Source: Alphaproteobacteria bacterium (GTDB lineage Bacteria > Pseudomonadota > Alphaproteobacteria > Micropepsales > Micropepsaceae). From it: DNA of 64,000 nucleotides. Below, in pieces: positions 52,330 through 61,553 of this stretch (positions are counted from its first letter, which is position 1; every line of letters starts with the position of its first letter). The stretch is taken from positions 124,001 through 188,000 of the forward strand of contig JACKLF010000003.1 of the NCBI GenBank assembly GCA_024236055.1. Direction: 5' to 3'. Below the pieces are notes generated by a model that did not search any database, had not been told where the DNA came from, and saw only the letters and a program-made list of their open reading frames with translations. The translations under genes were made by a program, and so were the position numbers.

Positions 52330-53207
52330 GTGTCCCCGAATGCGTGCTGCCACTGGCGGCTGAGCTGGGCGAGGGGCCGCTGTGGTGGCAGGGCGCGCTG
52401 TGGTTCACCGACATCAAGGGCCTGAAGGTTCACCGCTTTGTGCCGCAATCGGGCGCGCTGAAAAGCTGGGATGCGCCCGCGCAGGCGGGCTTTCTGGCGC
52501 CGCTGGAAAACGGTCATTTCATCGCCGGGGCGCAAAGCGGTCTTCTGGATTTCGATCCTGCAAGTGGCGCGTTCGATCCTGTCTGCGCGGTGGAGCCGGA
52601 CCAGCCGGGCAACCGGCTGAATGACGGCGCGGTGGATGCAAAGGGGCGCCTGTGGTTCGGCTCGATGGATGACGGCGAAGGCGCCGCCAGCGGCGCGCTC
52701 TACCGGCTGACGCAGGCGGGGCCTCAGGCGATGGAAAGCGGCATCGTCATCACCAACGGTCCGGCCTTCAGCCCGGACGGGCGCACGCTCTATCACACCG
52801 ACACGCTGGGCCGGACGATCTTCGCCTATGACCTGGCGTCGGACGGGTCACTGTCGAACAAGCGGCTGTTCGCGGCCATCGAGGATGGTGCGGGCTGGCC
52901 CGACGGCCTGACAGTGGACAGCGCGGGATCGGTCTGGACCGGCCTGTTCGGCGGCTGGGCGGTGCGCCGCTATGTGCCGGACGGAACACTGGCGGAGGAA
53001 ATCCGCTTCCCGGTCGCCAACATCACCAAGATCGCCTTTGGCGGCGACGATCTTCGCACTGTTTATGCCACCACCGCGGCCAAGGGGCTGGACAGGGCGG
53101 CGCGCGAAGGCCAGCCGCTGGCGGGCGGGCTGTTCGCCTTTCTCGCGGAGGTGCCGGGCCTGCCGCAGCGGGCGGTGACGGTGACGCCCGCCGGGTTTAA
53201 CCGCTGA
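52320..53207 (+). CDS. xylC: D-xylonolactonase (SMP-30/gluconolactonase family)
   Basis: 295 aa. Six-bladed propeller with ECVLPLAAELGEGPLWW (metal Glu), GNRLNDGAVDAKGRLWFGSM (Asn/Asp ligands), ITNGPAFSPDGRTLYHTDT and WPDGLTVDSAGSVWTGLFGG. Hydrolyses xylonolactone to xylonate. Layout and motifs follow Caulobacter XylC. Translationally coupled to xylB. Its end overlaps the convergent GH43 gene by 11 bp. Confidence 0.88.
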   Translation: MVLSVPECVLPLAAELGEGPLWWQGALWFTDIKGLKVHRFVPQSGALKSWDAPAQAGFLAPLENGHFIAGAQSGLLDFDPASGAFDPVCAVEPDQPGNRLNDGAVDAKGRLWFGSMDDGEGAASGALYRLTQAGPQAMESGIVITNGPAFSPDGRTLYHTDTLGRTIFAYDLASDGSLSNKRLFAAIEDGAGWPDGLTVDSAGSVWTGLFGGWAVRRYVPDGTLAEEIRFPVANITKIAFGGDDLRTVYATTAAKGLDRAAREGQPLAGGLFAFLAEVPGLPQRAVTVTPAGFNR

Positions 53208-54843
53208 ACGGACCGGCGTTGAACGGATCGGCGCGGAATTCGCGTTCCCGATAGGTGAAGAAACGAAAGTCGGCGGGGTTGGCCGTGCCCGCCATGTCCT
53301 GGCAGGCCATGCCGACGAAGGCGCCGGTGAAGTTGGGCGTGCCGGGCGCCTGGGCCTCGTCCGACAGGATGGAGGCGTCGAAAATTTCGGGCAGGCGCTG
53401 CCACGGCCCGCTTCCAATCCGGTAAGCGAACAGCAGGCGTTCTTCGTCGATCTCGGCGCGCAGACCGATGGGGCCGTCCGGGATCGCAATCGGCGCGGTG
53501 AAGGCATCGGCCATCACCGAGTCGGGCAATGCCGACATCACGCGGATGTGACGGCCATGCGTTTCGTCATGGGTGACATGGAGGTAGTGGAATTTGCTGC
53601 TGTTGTAATAGCAGACCAGTCCCGCCGCCTGCTGATAGTGCGCGGGCGCGAAGTCCATCTCGGTTTCGATGGAGGCGTAATGAGCCTGAAGCCGGCGCGC
53701 CACCAGCCCCTGGCGGAACAGGCTGCCGATGCTTTCGCGGCCATAAATGCGCAAGAACCCCGGCCGCGCGGTCAGGCTGAAAATGTCGCCCGCATCGGGC
53801 GTCCTCAGCCACTGGAAATCGATCGGCAGGTCGGGCCCGCTGAAATCGGTGGGCGCCGGCGTGAAGGGATGGGCGGCAAGGTCCGGCGCAGGTGTGGTCA
53901 GCGCCGGTTTGGCGTCGCCCGCTTCGGTGTAAAGCCAGCCATCGTCGCGCCACACCATCTTCTGGATCGCGGTCTCGCGGCCCAGCACGCAGCGGCCCCG
54001 GTTTTTCAGCGGCCGCCCGCACAGATAGACCATGTAGGTTTCGCCGCCTTGTGTCTCCACCAGGTCTGCGTGCCCCGCGCGCTGCAGGGGCGCATCGGGC
54101 TTGCCCAGCGCGGTCAGGACCTGTCCCTGCGGATGCAGCTCATAAGGCCCCAACAGGTTTTTCGACCGCGCCAGGGTCACGGCATGGTTCCAGCCGGTGC
54201 CGCCTTCCGCCGTCAGCAGGTAATAGAAGCCGCCGCGCCTGTAGAGGTGTGGGCCTTCGGTCAGGCCCAGCGGCGTGCCGGTGAAGATGTTGGTGCGTTC
54301 GCCGATCAGTCTGCGTTCGGACGGCGAATATTCCTGCGCCACGATGCCGGCGAAGCGATTGTTGCCGGGGCGGTGGTCCCACAGCATGTTGAGCAGGTAT
54401 TTGCGGCCATCATCGTCATGAAACAGCGAGGGATCGAAGCCGCTGCTGTTCAGATAGATCGGATCGGACCAATCGCCGTCGATCGTTTCGGCGGTGACCA
54501 GATAGTTGTGGAAGTCGCGCAGGCTTGCGCCCGCCGCCCCGCCGACCGAGGTGCGGCCATAGCGCTTCACGTCGGTATAGATCAGGTGAAACAGCTTGCC
54601 GTCATGGCTCAGGCACGGCGCCCAGATGCCGCAGGAATCGGGATCGCCCCGCATGTCGAGCTGGCTGGCGCGCCGAAGCGGCCGCGTCAGCAGCCGCCAA
54701 TGCACCAGGTCGCGCGAATGATGGATTTGCACCCCCGGAAACCATTCGAAGGTCGAGGTGGCGATGTAGTAGTCGTCGCCCACCCGCAGGATCGACGGAT
54801 CGGGATTGAACCCCGGCAGGATGGGATTGCGGATATCGGTCAT
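53197..54843 (-). CDS. GH43 beta-xylosidase / alpha-L-arabinofuranosidase
   Basis: 548 aa. Five-bladed propeller with the three acids of GH43: base Asp in NPILPGFNPDPSILRVGDDY, Asp in SSGFDPSLFHDDDG and acid Glu in GLTEGPHLYRRGGFYYLLTA. The C-terminal beta-sandwich (FLRIYGRESIGSLFRQG) is typical of the xylan 1,4-beta-xylosidase subgroup. No signal peptide, so it acts on imported xylo-oligosaccharides. The MFS gene ends 7 bp before its start, forming an operon. Confidence 0.9.
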   Translation of the reverse strand: MTDIRNPILPGFNPDPSILRVGDDYYIATSTFEWFPGVQIHHSRDLVHWRLLTRPLRRASQLDMRGDPDSCGIWAPCLSHDGKLFHLIYTDVKRYGRTSVGGAAGASLRDFHNYLVTAETIDGDWSDPIYLNSSGFDPSLFHDDDGRKYLLNMLWDHRPGNNRFAGIVAQEYSPSERRLIGERTNIFTGTPLGLTEGPHLYRRGGFYYLLTAEGGTGWNHAVTLARSKNLLGPYELHPQGQVLTALGKPDAPLQRAGHADLVETQGGETYMVYLCGRPLKNRGRCVLGRETAIQKMVWRDDGWLYTEAGDAKPALTTPAPDLAAHPFTPAPTDFSGPDLPIDFQWLRTPDAGDIFSLTARPGFLRIYGRESIGSLFRQGLVARRLQAHYASIETEMDFAPAHYQQAAGLVCYYNSSKFHYLHVTHDETHGRHIRVMSALPDSVMADAFTAPIAIPDGPIGLRAEIDEERLLFAYRIGSGPWQRLPEIFDASILSDEAQAPGTPNFTGAFVGMACQDMAGTANPADFRFFTYREREFRADPFNAGPFSG

Positions 54844-54850
54844 GGTCGGC

Positions 54851-56095
54851 TCAGCTGGCAGGCTTGCGTATCACGGTCCAGGCCACGACGGCAGCCATCA
54901 GGTCAAGCGCCGCCAGGGCGGCAAAGAAAGGCGTATAGCCGATCGTGTCCACCAGCCCGCCGATCAGCAGGGAGGAAATCAGGATGCCCAGATTGGCGCA
55001 GGTGCCCGCCATGCCGGCGACCGTGCCGACCTCGTTCCTGGGAAACAGGTCGGTGGCCATGGTGATCATGGTGACCGACAGGGTCTGGTGGGCGAACCCG
55101 GCCAGGCTGATCAGCGCCACGGCCACCAGCGGGTCGCGCACCACGCCGGTAAAGGCCACGCCGATCATCATGAAGGCGCCCAGGGTGAAGGCGCCGCGCC
55201 GCGCATTGATCAGGTCCAGCCCGCGCTTTTCCAGGAACAGCACCACGGCCGGGCCGAACAGGCAGCCCAGATCGGCGGCCAGGAAGGGCAGCCAGGCATA
55301 GAGCGCGATCTGCTTCAGGTCGAAGCCGCGAACCGTGGTCAGGTACAGCGGCACCCAGAAACTCAGCATCCCCCAGGTGGGATCGGTCAGGAAGCGGGGC
55401 AGGGCGATGCCCCAGAAATTGCGCCGCTTCAGGATGGACAGGACCGGGGGCTTGCGCGCCTCGTCCTGCAGGAAGGATTCCTGACCTGCAATGATGTGAT
55501 GACGTTCCTCGGCCGACAGGGCGGGATGCTTTTCCACTGGGTGATAGAAGAACACCCACAGCGCCACCCAGGCCATCGAGATGATGCCGACAATGACGAA
55601 GGCTTCCTGCCAGCTGTAGCTCAGGATTGCCCAGGCAACCAAAGGCGGCGCCAGCATCGAGCCGATGGACGGCCCGATATTGTAAAGCCCGCCGGCAAGC
55701 CCGCGTTCCTTGGCGGGAAACCATTCGGCCACCACCTTCAGCCCGCCTGGCGAAAAGGCGCCCTCGGCAAAACCCAGAAGGCCGCGCAGCCCCGCCAGGA
55801 TCTGCCAGTTGGTGGCGAAGCCATGCGCCATGCAGATCGCCGACCAGGCGAAGGCGAACAGGGCAAAGCCGGTTTTCACCCCCAGCACGTCGATGATGTA
55901 GCCGACAACCGGCTGCAGCATGATCGTTCCCTGGAAGGCGGCGGTGATCCAGCCATACTGCTCGGTGGTGATATGCAGGTTGGCGATCACGGTGGGCGCG
56001 GCCACCGACAGGGTCTGGCGCGACAGGAAATTGACCATCGCGCCCAGCATGATCAGGCCGATCGTCAGCCAGCGTATGCCGAGAAAACGGCGCAT
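54851..56095 (-). CDS. MFS transporter, hexuronate/anion:cation symporter type
   Basis: 414 aa from ATG 56095 (AAGG six to nine bases upstream); a GTG two codons earlier is possible. Twelve spans; NFLSRQTLSVAAPTVIANLH and LRGLLGFAEGAFSPGGLKVV are typical of the ACS family (ExuT, glucarate and galactonate carriers). It likely brings in glucuronate or aldouronic-acid products. First gene of the minus-strand operon with GH43, divergent from aguA across a region holding a LacI-type operator. Confidence 0.88.
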   Translation of the reverse strand: MRRFLGIRWLTIGLIMLGAMVNFLSRQTLSVAAPTVIANLHITTEQYGWITAAFQGTIMLQPVVGYIIDVLGVKTGFALFAFAWSAICMAHGFATNWQILAGLRGLLGFAEGAFSPGGLKVVAEWFPAKERGLAGGLYNIGPSIGSMLAPPLVAWAILSYSWQEAFVIVGIISMAWVALWVFFYHPVEKHPALSAEERHHIIAGQESFLQDEARKPPVLSILKRRNFWGIALPRFLTDPTWGMLSFWVPLYLTTVRGFDLKQIALYAWLPFLAADLGCLFGPAVVLFLEKRGLDLINARRGAFTLGAFMMIGVAFTGVVRDPLVAVALISLAGFAHQTLSVTMITMATDLFPRNEVGTVAGMAGTCANLGILISSLLIGGLVDTIGYTPFFAALAALDLMAAVVAWTVIRKPAS

Positions 56096-56187
56096 CCCCA
56101 CCTTCCCTTCGCCCGTCCTGGCGGGCGTGTTTTTGTTCTACCCCAAGGTCCCGGCGATGTGCTTGCGCCGGGTGGACAGCGGGCGGA

Positions 56188-56201
56188 TGGTAACGCTAAC
56201 T
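56188..56201. promoter_or_regulatory. LacI-type operator between MFS and aguA
   Basis: TGGTAACGCTAACT shares the TNNTANCGNTAAC core with the site at 51540. It is placed in the 192-bp divergent promoter region, so one operator could control both directions. Confidence 0.55.
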
Positions 56202-56287
56202 TCGGGCAACGCAAGGCAAAAGGCTTAGCCGGGGCCATCGCGGCCCGTTACAAAAACCGCAAAAGCCGCGCTTGGAGAGGGTCCGCA

Positions 56288-58438
56288 ATGGGAAGATATG
56301 CCGCGATGCTGGCCGCGCTGGCTCTTGTGGTCATGACCGCGCCGCTGCTGTCCACGCCGGCGCGGGCCGAAAGCGGTTACGACCTGTGGCTGCGCTACCA
56401 GCCGGTGGAGGAAAGCTATGGCGCCGCCAATCATGTGACGGCGCTGGTCACCGGCTATCGCTCGCCCACGCTGGATGCCGCGGCCTGGGAATTGCGCCGC
56501 GGGCTGACCGGCCTGCTGGGGCGCGCCCCGGCACAAAGCTCGGCGGTTACGGCCGATGATGTGCTGGTCATCGGCACGCCAAAGTCCTCCGCCGTGATTG
56601 CCGCGCTGAACCTGCCGCTTACGGCGCTGGGCGATGAGGGCTATCTGATCCGCGGCGTGACCATCAGCGGCCATCGCGCCATGGTCATCGCCGCCAACAG
56701 CGATATCGGCGTGCTGTATGGCGCCTTCGCCCTTCTGCGGCAGATCCAGATGGCCAAACCGCTGGCGGGCCTGGACATCGCCTCGACGCCCAAGACGAAG
56801 CTGCGGGTGCTCAATCACTGGGACAATCTGAACGGCACGGTGGAGCGCGGCTATGCCGGCGCCTCGATCTGGGACTGGCCGGCGCTGCCCGAACATGTCT
56901 CGCGCCGCATCATCGACTATGCCCGTGCCAATGCCTCGATCGGCATCAACGGCACGGTGGTCAACAACGTCAATGCCGATGCCGCTTTCCTGGGCGCCGA
57001 ATATATCGAGAAGGAAGCCGCGCTGGCCGATGCGCTGCGCCCCTTCGGCATACGGCTTTACCTGTCGGTGCGCTGGAGCGCGCCGATGGAGCTTGGCGGC
57101 CTCAAGAGCGCCGACCCGCTCGATCCGGCGGTCAAGGCCTGGTGGCAGGCCAAGGCCGATGAAATCTATCGCGCCATTCCCGATTTCGGCGGCTTCCTGG
57201 TGAAGGCCAATTCGGAGGGCCAGCCTGGCCCGCAGGATTATCACCGCACCCATGCCGACGGCGCCAACATGATCGCCGATGTGCTGAAGCCCCATCACGG
57301 CGTGGTGATGTGGCGCGCCTTCGTATATGCCAACGATCCCAGAATCGACCGCGCCACCACCGCCTATAACGAGTTCGTGCCGCTGGACGGCAAGTTCCGC
57401 GACAATGTCGTGCTGCAGGTCAAGAACGGCCCGCTGGATTTCCAGCCGCGCGAACCTTTCTCGCCGCTGTTCGGGGCCATGCCGCATACTTCGCTGATGA
57501 TGGAATTCCAGATCACCAAGGAATATCTGGGCCAGCAGACGCACCTGGCCTATCTGGGCACGCTGTACGAGGAGGCGCTGGAATCGGACACCTATGAACA
57601 TGGCCCCGGATCGACGGTGGCCAGGGTGATTGACGGCAGCCTGGACCATCACCCCATTTCCGGCATCGCGGGCGTGGCCAATATCGGCAATGACGCGGAC
57701 TGGTGCGGCTCCATCTTCAACCAGGCCAACTGGTATGTCTTTGGCCGCATGGCCTGGGACCCCGAGATTTCCGCCCGCGCGGTGGCGGACGAATGGGTGC
57801 GCCAGACCTTCAACAACGATCCGGCCTTTGTGACGCCGGTTGTGGACATGATGATGAAAAGCCGCCAGGCGGTGGTCGATTACATGACCCCGCTGGGCCT
57901 GGCGCTGATCATGGCGCATGGCCATCACATGGGGCCGGGGCCGTGGGACACGATCGGCCCGCGCGAGGACTGGAAGGCGCCTTACTATCACCGCGCCGAC
58001 GCGAAGGGCATCGGCTTTGACCGCGTCGCCAGCGGCTATGTCGCGCAGTATCATTCGCCGTTGAAAGAAGAATACGCAAAGGTCTCCACCACGCCCGAAG
58101 ACCTGCTGCTGTGGTTTCACCATGTTTCCTGGGACCACAGGATGAAGTCGGGCCGCACCCTGTGGCAGGAACTGGTCGCGCGCTATCAGAAGGGCGTGGA
58201 CGATGTCGCCGCGATGCAGGCGACATGGGCGAAGCTGGCGGACGATGTCGATCCCGAACGCTATGCCCAGGTGCGCGATTTCCTGGCGGTCCAGCACCGC
58301 GAGGCGATCTGGTGGCGCGATGCCTGCCTGGCCTATTTCGAACAGTTCTCCAAACGGCCTTTCCCGGACGGCTACAAGCCGAAATATCCGCTCGGCTATT
58401 ACGAGAAAATGCCGTTCGGGGCGTCGCCCAAGCCTTAA
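56288..58438 (+). CDS. aguA: alpha-glucuronidase, GH67
   Basis: 716 aa from ATG 56288 with a signal peptide (MGRYAAMLAALALVVMTA, cleavage after ARA). GH67 motifs: LNHWDNLNGTVERGYAG, FGGFLVKANSEGQPGPQDY (catalytic Glu region), and VVLQVKNGPLDFQPREPFSP. Removes 4-O-methyl-glucuronic acid from the end of xylo-oligosaccharides. Exported, unlike many GH67 enzymes that are cytoplasmic, so the acid would be freed in the periplasm and taken in by the divergent MFS carrier. Its TAA shares TTAA with the ThuA stop. Confidence 0.93.
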   Translation: MGRYAAMLAALALVVMTAPLLSTPARAESGYDLWLRYQPVEESYGAANHVTALVTGYRSPTLDAAAWELRRGLTGLLGRAPAQSSAVTADDVLVIGTPKSSAVIAALNLPLTALGDEGYLIRGVTISGHRAMVIAANSDIGVLYGAFALLRQIQMAKPLAGLDIASTPKTKLRVLNHWDNLNGTVERGYAGASIWDWPALPEHVSRRIIDYARANASIGINGTVVNNVNADAAFLGAEYIEKEAALADALRPFGIRLYLSVRWSAPMELGGLKSADPLDPAVKAWWQAKADEIYRAIPDFGGFLVKANSEGQPGPQDYHRTHADGANMIADVLKPHHGVVMWRAFVYANDPRIDRATTAYNEFVPLDGKFRDNVVLQVKNGPLDFQPREPFSPLFGAMPHTSLMMEFQITKEYLGQQTHLAYLGTLYEEALESDTYEHGPGSTVARVIDGSLDHHPISGIAGVANIGNDADWCGSIFNQANWYVFGRMAWDPEISARAVADEWVRQTFNNDPAFVTPVVDMMMKSRQAVVDYMTPLGLALIMAHGHHMGPGPWDTIGPREDWKAPYYHRADAKGIGFDRVASGYVAQYHSPLKEEYAKVSTTPEDLLLWFHHVSWDHRMKSGRTLWQELVARYQKGVDDVAAMQATWAKLADDVDPERYAQVRDFLAVQHREAIWWRDACLAYFEQFSKRPFPDGYKPKYPLGYYEKMPFGASPKP

Positions 58439-59274
58439 ATCTCTTTCAGCAGCCAGCGCACGGCACGGCGCTGGATTTCCAGATAGGTGGGATTCCACAT
58501 CGCATGGATGGTGTGGCCCACCGCGGTGAACACCACCCGGCCCTTGCCATAGTCATAGGCCCAGCCGGCAGGTGATTTGGTGCCCAGCTTGCGGCCGCCC
58601 GTCTCATAGGTCAGTCCGTCGATATTCTCGGACTCCAGGATCACGTTGCGCGGGTCCTTGTCGTAATCGACGTAATGCTGCTCGTCATTGACCATGAAGG
58701 GGCCCAGCCCCGCGGTGATCGGGTGGGCATTCGCCGTGGCGTGAACCTGGAAGGGCCGCTGCGGCGGATGGCCGACATAGGCCCCGCCCATCACGTCGCG
58801 ATAAGGCTTGCAGGTCAGGGATATGTGGCTGGAATTGTGCAGCGGATAAAAGCCGCCGCCATTGCTGACAAAGTCCTTCACCGCCTGGCCCTGTTCCTGC
58901 TTCATCCAGAAGACGGGCTTGGGTGCGGGGAAATCGTCGGCATTCTCAAGCTTGGCTTCATAGTCGGTATAGGCGTCGGGGCCCAGATAACCGCCGGGCC
59001 AGATCATGCCGTCGCGCAGAACCAGAAACAGCTGATAGGGCCTCAGCAGCTGTGCCGAAAGCGCGGTGTAGTCCATCGTGTAGTCGATCGGCATGTCCAG
59101 CGCGCCGAACAGCTTGTCCAGGCTGACGCGGATATAGTCGGGATTGTGATAGCGGTCGCCGATCAGCGCCAGGGCGCGCGGCCTGGCCTGTGCGATGGCG
59201 GGCGCGCTCAGCGTCGTGGCGGCGATGGCGCCGATCATGGCGCGGCGTGAAAGCAAACCTGTCCTGTCTGTCAT
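58435..59274 (-). CDS. ThuA-like exported protein
   Basis: 279 aa. The N-terminus LSRRAMIGAIAATTLSAPA is Tat-like. Glutamine-amidotransferase-like fold: ALIGDRYHNPDYIRVSLDKL, FVSNGGGFYPLHNSSH and the C-terminal GKGRVVFTAVGHTIHAMW. ThuA proteins occur in sugar-oxidation loci, first seen with trehalose utilisation, and are linked to keto-sugar metabolism without a settled reaction. Convergent with aguA and divergent from the quinoprotein across a candidate GntR operator. Confidence 0.8.
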   Translation of the reverse strand: MTDRTGLLSRRAMIGAIAATTLSAPAIAQARPRALALIGDRYHNPDYIRVSLDKLFGALDMPIDYTMDYTALSAQLLRPYQLFLVLRDGMIWPGGYLGPDAYTDYEAKLENADDFPAPKPVFWMKQEQGQAVKDFVSNGGGFYPLHNSSHISLTCKPYRDVMGGAYVGHPPQRPFQVHATANAHPITAGLGPFMVNDEQHYVDYDKDPRNVILESENIDGLTYETGGRKLGTKSPAGWAYDYGKGRVVFTAVGHTIHAMWNPTYLEIQRRAVRWLLKEI

Positions 59275-59382
59275 GTTTCCCCCGTCCCGATTTATCAGAC
59301 GCTTTTCTGCATCTGTTGGCGCGGACTATACGCCGCGCTCCGCATAAAGCAGTAGACGCGGCGGCGGGTGGGGGCCAATATG

Positions 59383-59399
59383 CTGTATACAAAATACAG
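59383..59399. promoter_or_regulatory. palindrome, candidate GntR operator or promoter element
   Basis: CTGTAT-ACAAA-ATACAG, perfect 6-bp arms, 78 bp upstream of the quinoprotein ATG. It shares CTGTA/TACAG arm ends with the palindrome at 62398-62419. Confidence 0.5.
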
Positions 59400-59476
59400 G
59401 CATGGACCATGCTGTCCCTGCCAAATTGGGCCCGGAAAACCGCAAGAAATCACGCCAAACCATCCAGGAAAAACGC

Positions 59477-61516
59477 ATGTCTCTCAGCGCTTCCAGCGTG
59501 CGCCGTCTCGCTGCTCTCGTCGTTCTGGCCACCGTGGCCGCCATTGGTCTTGCCGCATGCGACCAGAACAAGAGCTACAGCCACAAGGGCGGGCCGGTGG
59601 ATGGCTGGCCGGTCTGGGGCCACAGCAGCGAGGGCCAGCGCTACAGCGCCAACACCCAGATCGCGCCGGACAATGTGAAGGACCTCAAGGTCGCCTGGAC
59701 CTATCGCACCGGCGATCTGTCGGCCAAGGGCGAGGTCAAGAACCTGGCCTTCGAGGCCACGCCCATCCTGGCGAACGACACGCTTTATCTGTGCTCGCCG
59801 CGCAACCGCATCATCGCGCTCGATCCGGCAAGCGGTCAGCAGAAATGGATGCGTGACCTGAAGCCCGACACCAATGGCGCCACCGTCATCGTCTGCCGCG
59901 GCGTGTCCTACTGGAAGGACAGCACCCAGCCCGCCAACGCCTTCTGTGCCCAGCGCATCTTCGCCGGCACCATCGACGGAAAGATGTGGGCGCTGGACGC
60001 CAACAGCGGCAAGCCGTGCCCCGATTTCGGCGACCAGGGCGTGGTCAACCTGCAGGCGGACCTGGGCTATGTCGAAAAGCCCGGCCTGTATGGCGTTTCT
60101 TCCGCCCCCACGGTGGTCGGGGACAAGGTGATCACCGGCTCCAAGATCATCGACTTCCACAATGTCGACATGCCCGGCGGCGTGGTGCGCGCGCTGGATG
60201 CGCGCACCGGCAAGATGGTCTGGGCCTTCACCGCCGCGCCGCCCAGCGTGCGCGCCAATCCCACGATTTCCGGCGTCCAGCCGGTCAATGATGTGCAGGA
60301 CGCCAAGACGGCCGACGCAGCGAAGGCTGGCGACGACAGCGCCGATGCGGCGGGCCCCTCCGCGCAGCAGCCCTATCCGCGCAGCGCGCCCAATGTGTGG
60401 GCGCCGATGTCGGTCGACCTGAAGAACCGGCTGATCTATCTGCCCACCGGCACGCCGCAGATCGATGCGGTGCTGGGCAAGGGAGACTGGGACTATTACG
60501 GCTCCTCGGTCGTGGCGCTGAACGTCGATAGCGGCGAGGTCGTGTGGCACTACCAGTTCGTGCACAAGGATATCTGGGATTACGACACCCCGGCCCAGCC
60601 ACTGCTGTTCGATTACAAGGCGCCCGATGGCCAGACGATCCCCGCGCTCGCCCAGGCCACCAAGATGGGCTACATCTTCGTGCTCAACCGCCTGACCGGC
60701 CAGCCGATCTTCCCGGTGAAGGAGATGCCCGTCTCCACCGCGGGCCTGCAAAAGGGCCTGTCGCCGACCCAGCCGATCCCCACGCTGCCCGAACACCAGA
60801 TCACCATCACCAAGATGACCGACAAGGACATGTTCGGTTTCGCGCTGATCGACAAATGGGATTGCCAGCGCCGTTTCAACAAGCTCAAGAATGACGGCAT
60901 TTTCACGCCCTTCTATGGCGAGTCCAGCGTCGATTATCCGGTCAGCGTGGGCGGCATGGACTGGGGCGGGCTGTCCTTCGATCCCAAGCGCAATATCCTG
61001 GTGGTCAATTCCAACAATGTGCTGGGCGCCCATCACCTGGCGCCGCATGCCGGCCCGGATGGCTATTCGCCGCTGATCGGCACGCCCTATCGCCAGGTCT
61101 ATGACAACATGATGAGCATGTTCGGCGCACCCTGTAACGCGCCGCCCTGGGGCAAGCTGGCGGGCATCGACATCACCACCGGCAAGAAGATCTGGGAAGT
61201 GCCGCTGGGCACCACGCGCGACGAGGCGCCCTGGCCGCTGTGGTTCCATCTGGGCGTTCCCAACCAGGGCGGATCGATCACCACCGCCTCGGGCCTGACC
61301 TTCATCGCTGCCACCACCGACCGCTATTTCCGGGCCTTTTCCACCGAAACCGGCAAGGAATTGTGGCGGGTCAGCCTGCCGGCGGCGGGCCAGTCCATGC
61401 CCATGACCTACAGGCTGGACAGCAATGGCAAACAGTATGTTGTCGTTGCCGCGGGCGGACATTCGGCGCTACACAACAAACAGGGCGATTACGTCATCGC
61501 CTATGCGCTGCCATGA
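59477..61516 (+). CDS. PQQ-dependent dehydrogenase, lipoprotein-type (glucose-dehydrogenase-like)
   Basis: 679 aa from ATG 59477 (AGGA seven bases upstream). The N-terminus ends in a lipobox, IGLAAC, so this quinoprotein is probably lipid-anchored rather than soluble or multi-span. Propeller signatures: WGHSSEGQRYSANTQIAPDN, FVHKDIWDYDTPAQP, and CNAPPWGKLAGIDITTGKKI. No CXXCH heme. A low-complexity insert (DAKTADAAKAGDDSADAAGP) sits mid-protein. Oxidises an aldose or glycoside at the periplasmic membrane face. The GntR regulator gene follows after 37 bp. Confidence 0.88.
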   Translation: MSLSASSVRRLAALVVLATVAAIGLAACDQNKSYSHKGGPVDGWPVWGHSSEGQRYSANTQIAPDNVKDLKVAWTYRTGDLSAKGEVKNLAFEATPILANDTLYLCSPRNRIIALDPASGQQKWMRDLKPDTNGATVIVCRGVSYWKDSTQPANAFCAQRIFAGTIDGKMWALDANSGKPCPDFGDQGVVNLQADLGYVEKPGLYGVSSAPTVVGDKVITGSKIIDFHNVDMPGGVVRALDARTGKMVWAFTAAPPSVRANPTISGVQPVNDVQDAKTADAAKAGDDSADAAGPSAQQPYPRSAPNVWAPMSVDLKNRLIYLPTGTPQIDAVLGKGDWDYYGSSVVALNVDSGEVVWHYQFVHKDIWDYDTPAQPLLFDYKAPDGQTIPALAQATKMGYIFVLNRLTGQPIFPVKEMPVSTAGLQKGLSPTQPIPTLPEHQITITKMTDKDMFGFALIDKWDCQRRFNKLKNDGIFTPFYGESSVDYPVSVGGMDWGGLSFDPKRNILVVNSNNVLGAHHLAPHAGPDGYSPLIGTPYRQVYDNMMSMFGAPCNAPPWGKLAGIDITTGKKIWEVPLGTTRDEAPWPLWFHLGVPNQGGSITTASGLTFIAATTDRYFRAFSTETGKELWRVSLPAAGQSMPMTYRLDSNGKQYVVVAAGGHSALHNKQGDYVIAYALP

Positions 61517-61553
61517 TCGGGTAAATGCGGGTGGCGCCCGTGGAGGGGGACCA

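Noticed and set aside
54806..58438. 1210-residue plus-strand protein extending aguA upstream
   Set aside because: The first 494 codons are antisense to the MFS gene; the signal peptide at 56288 marks the real start.
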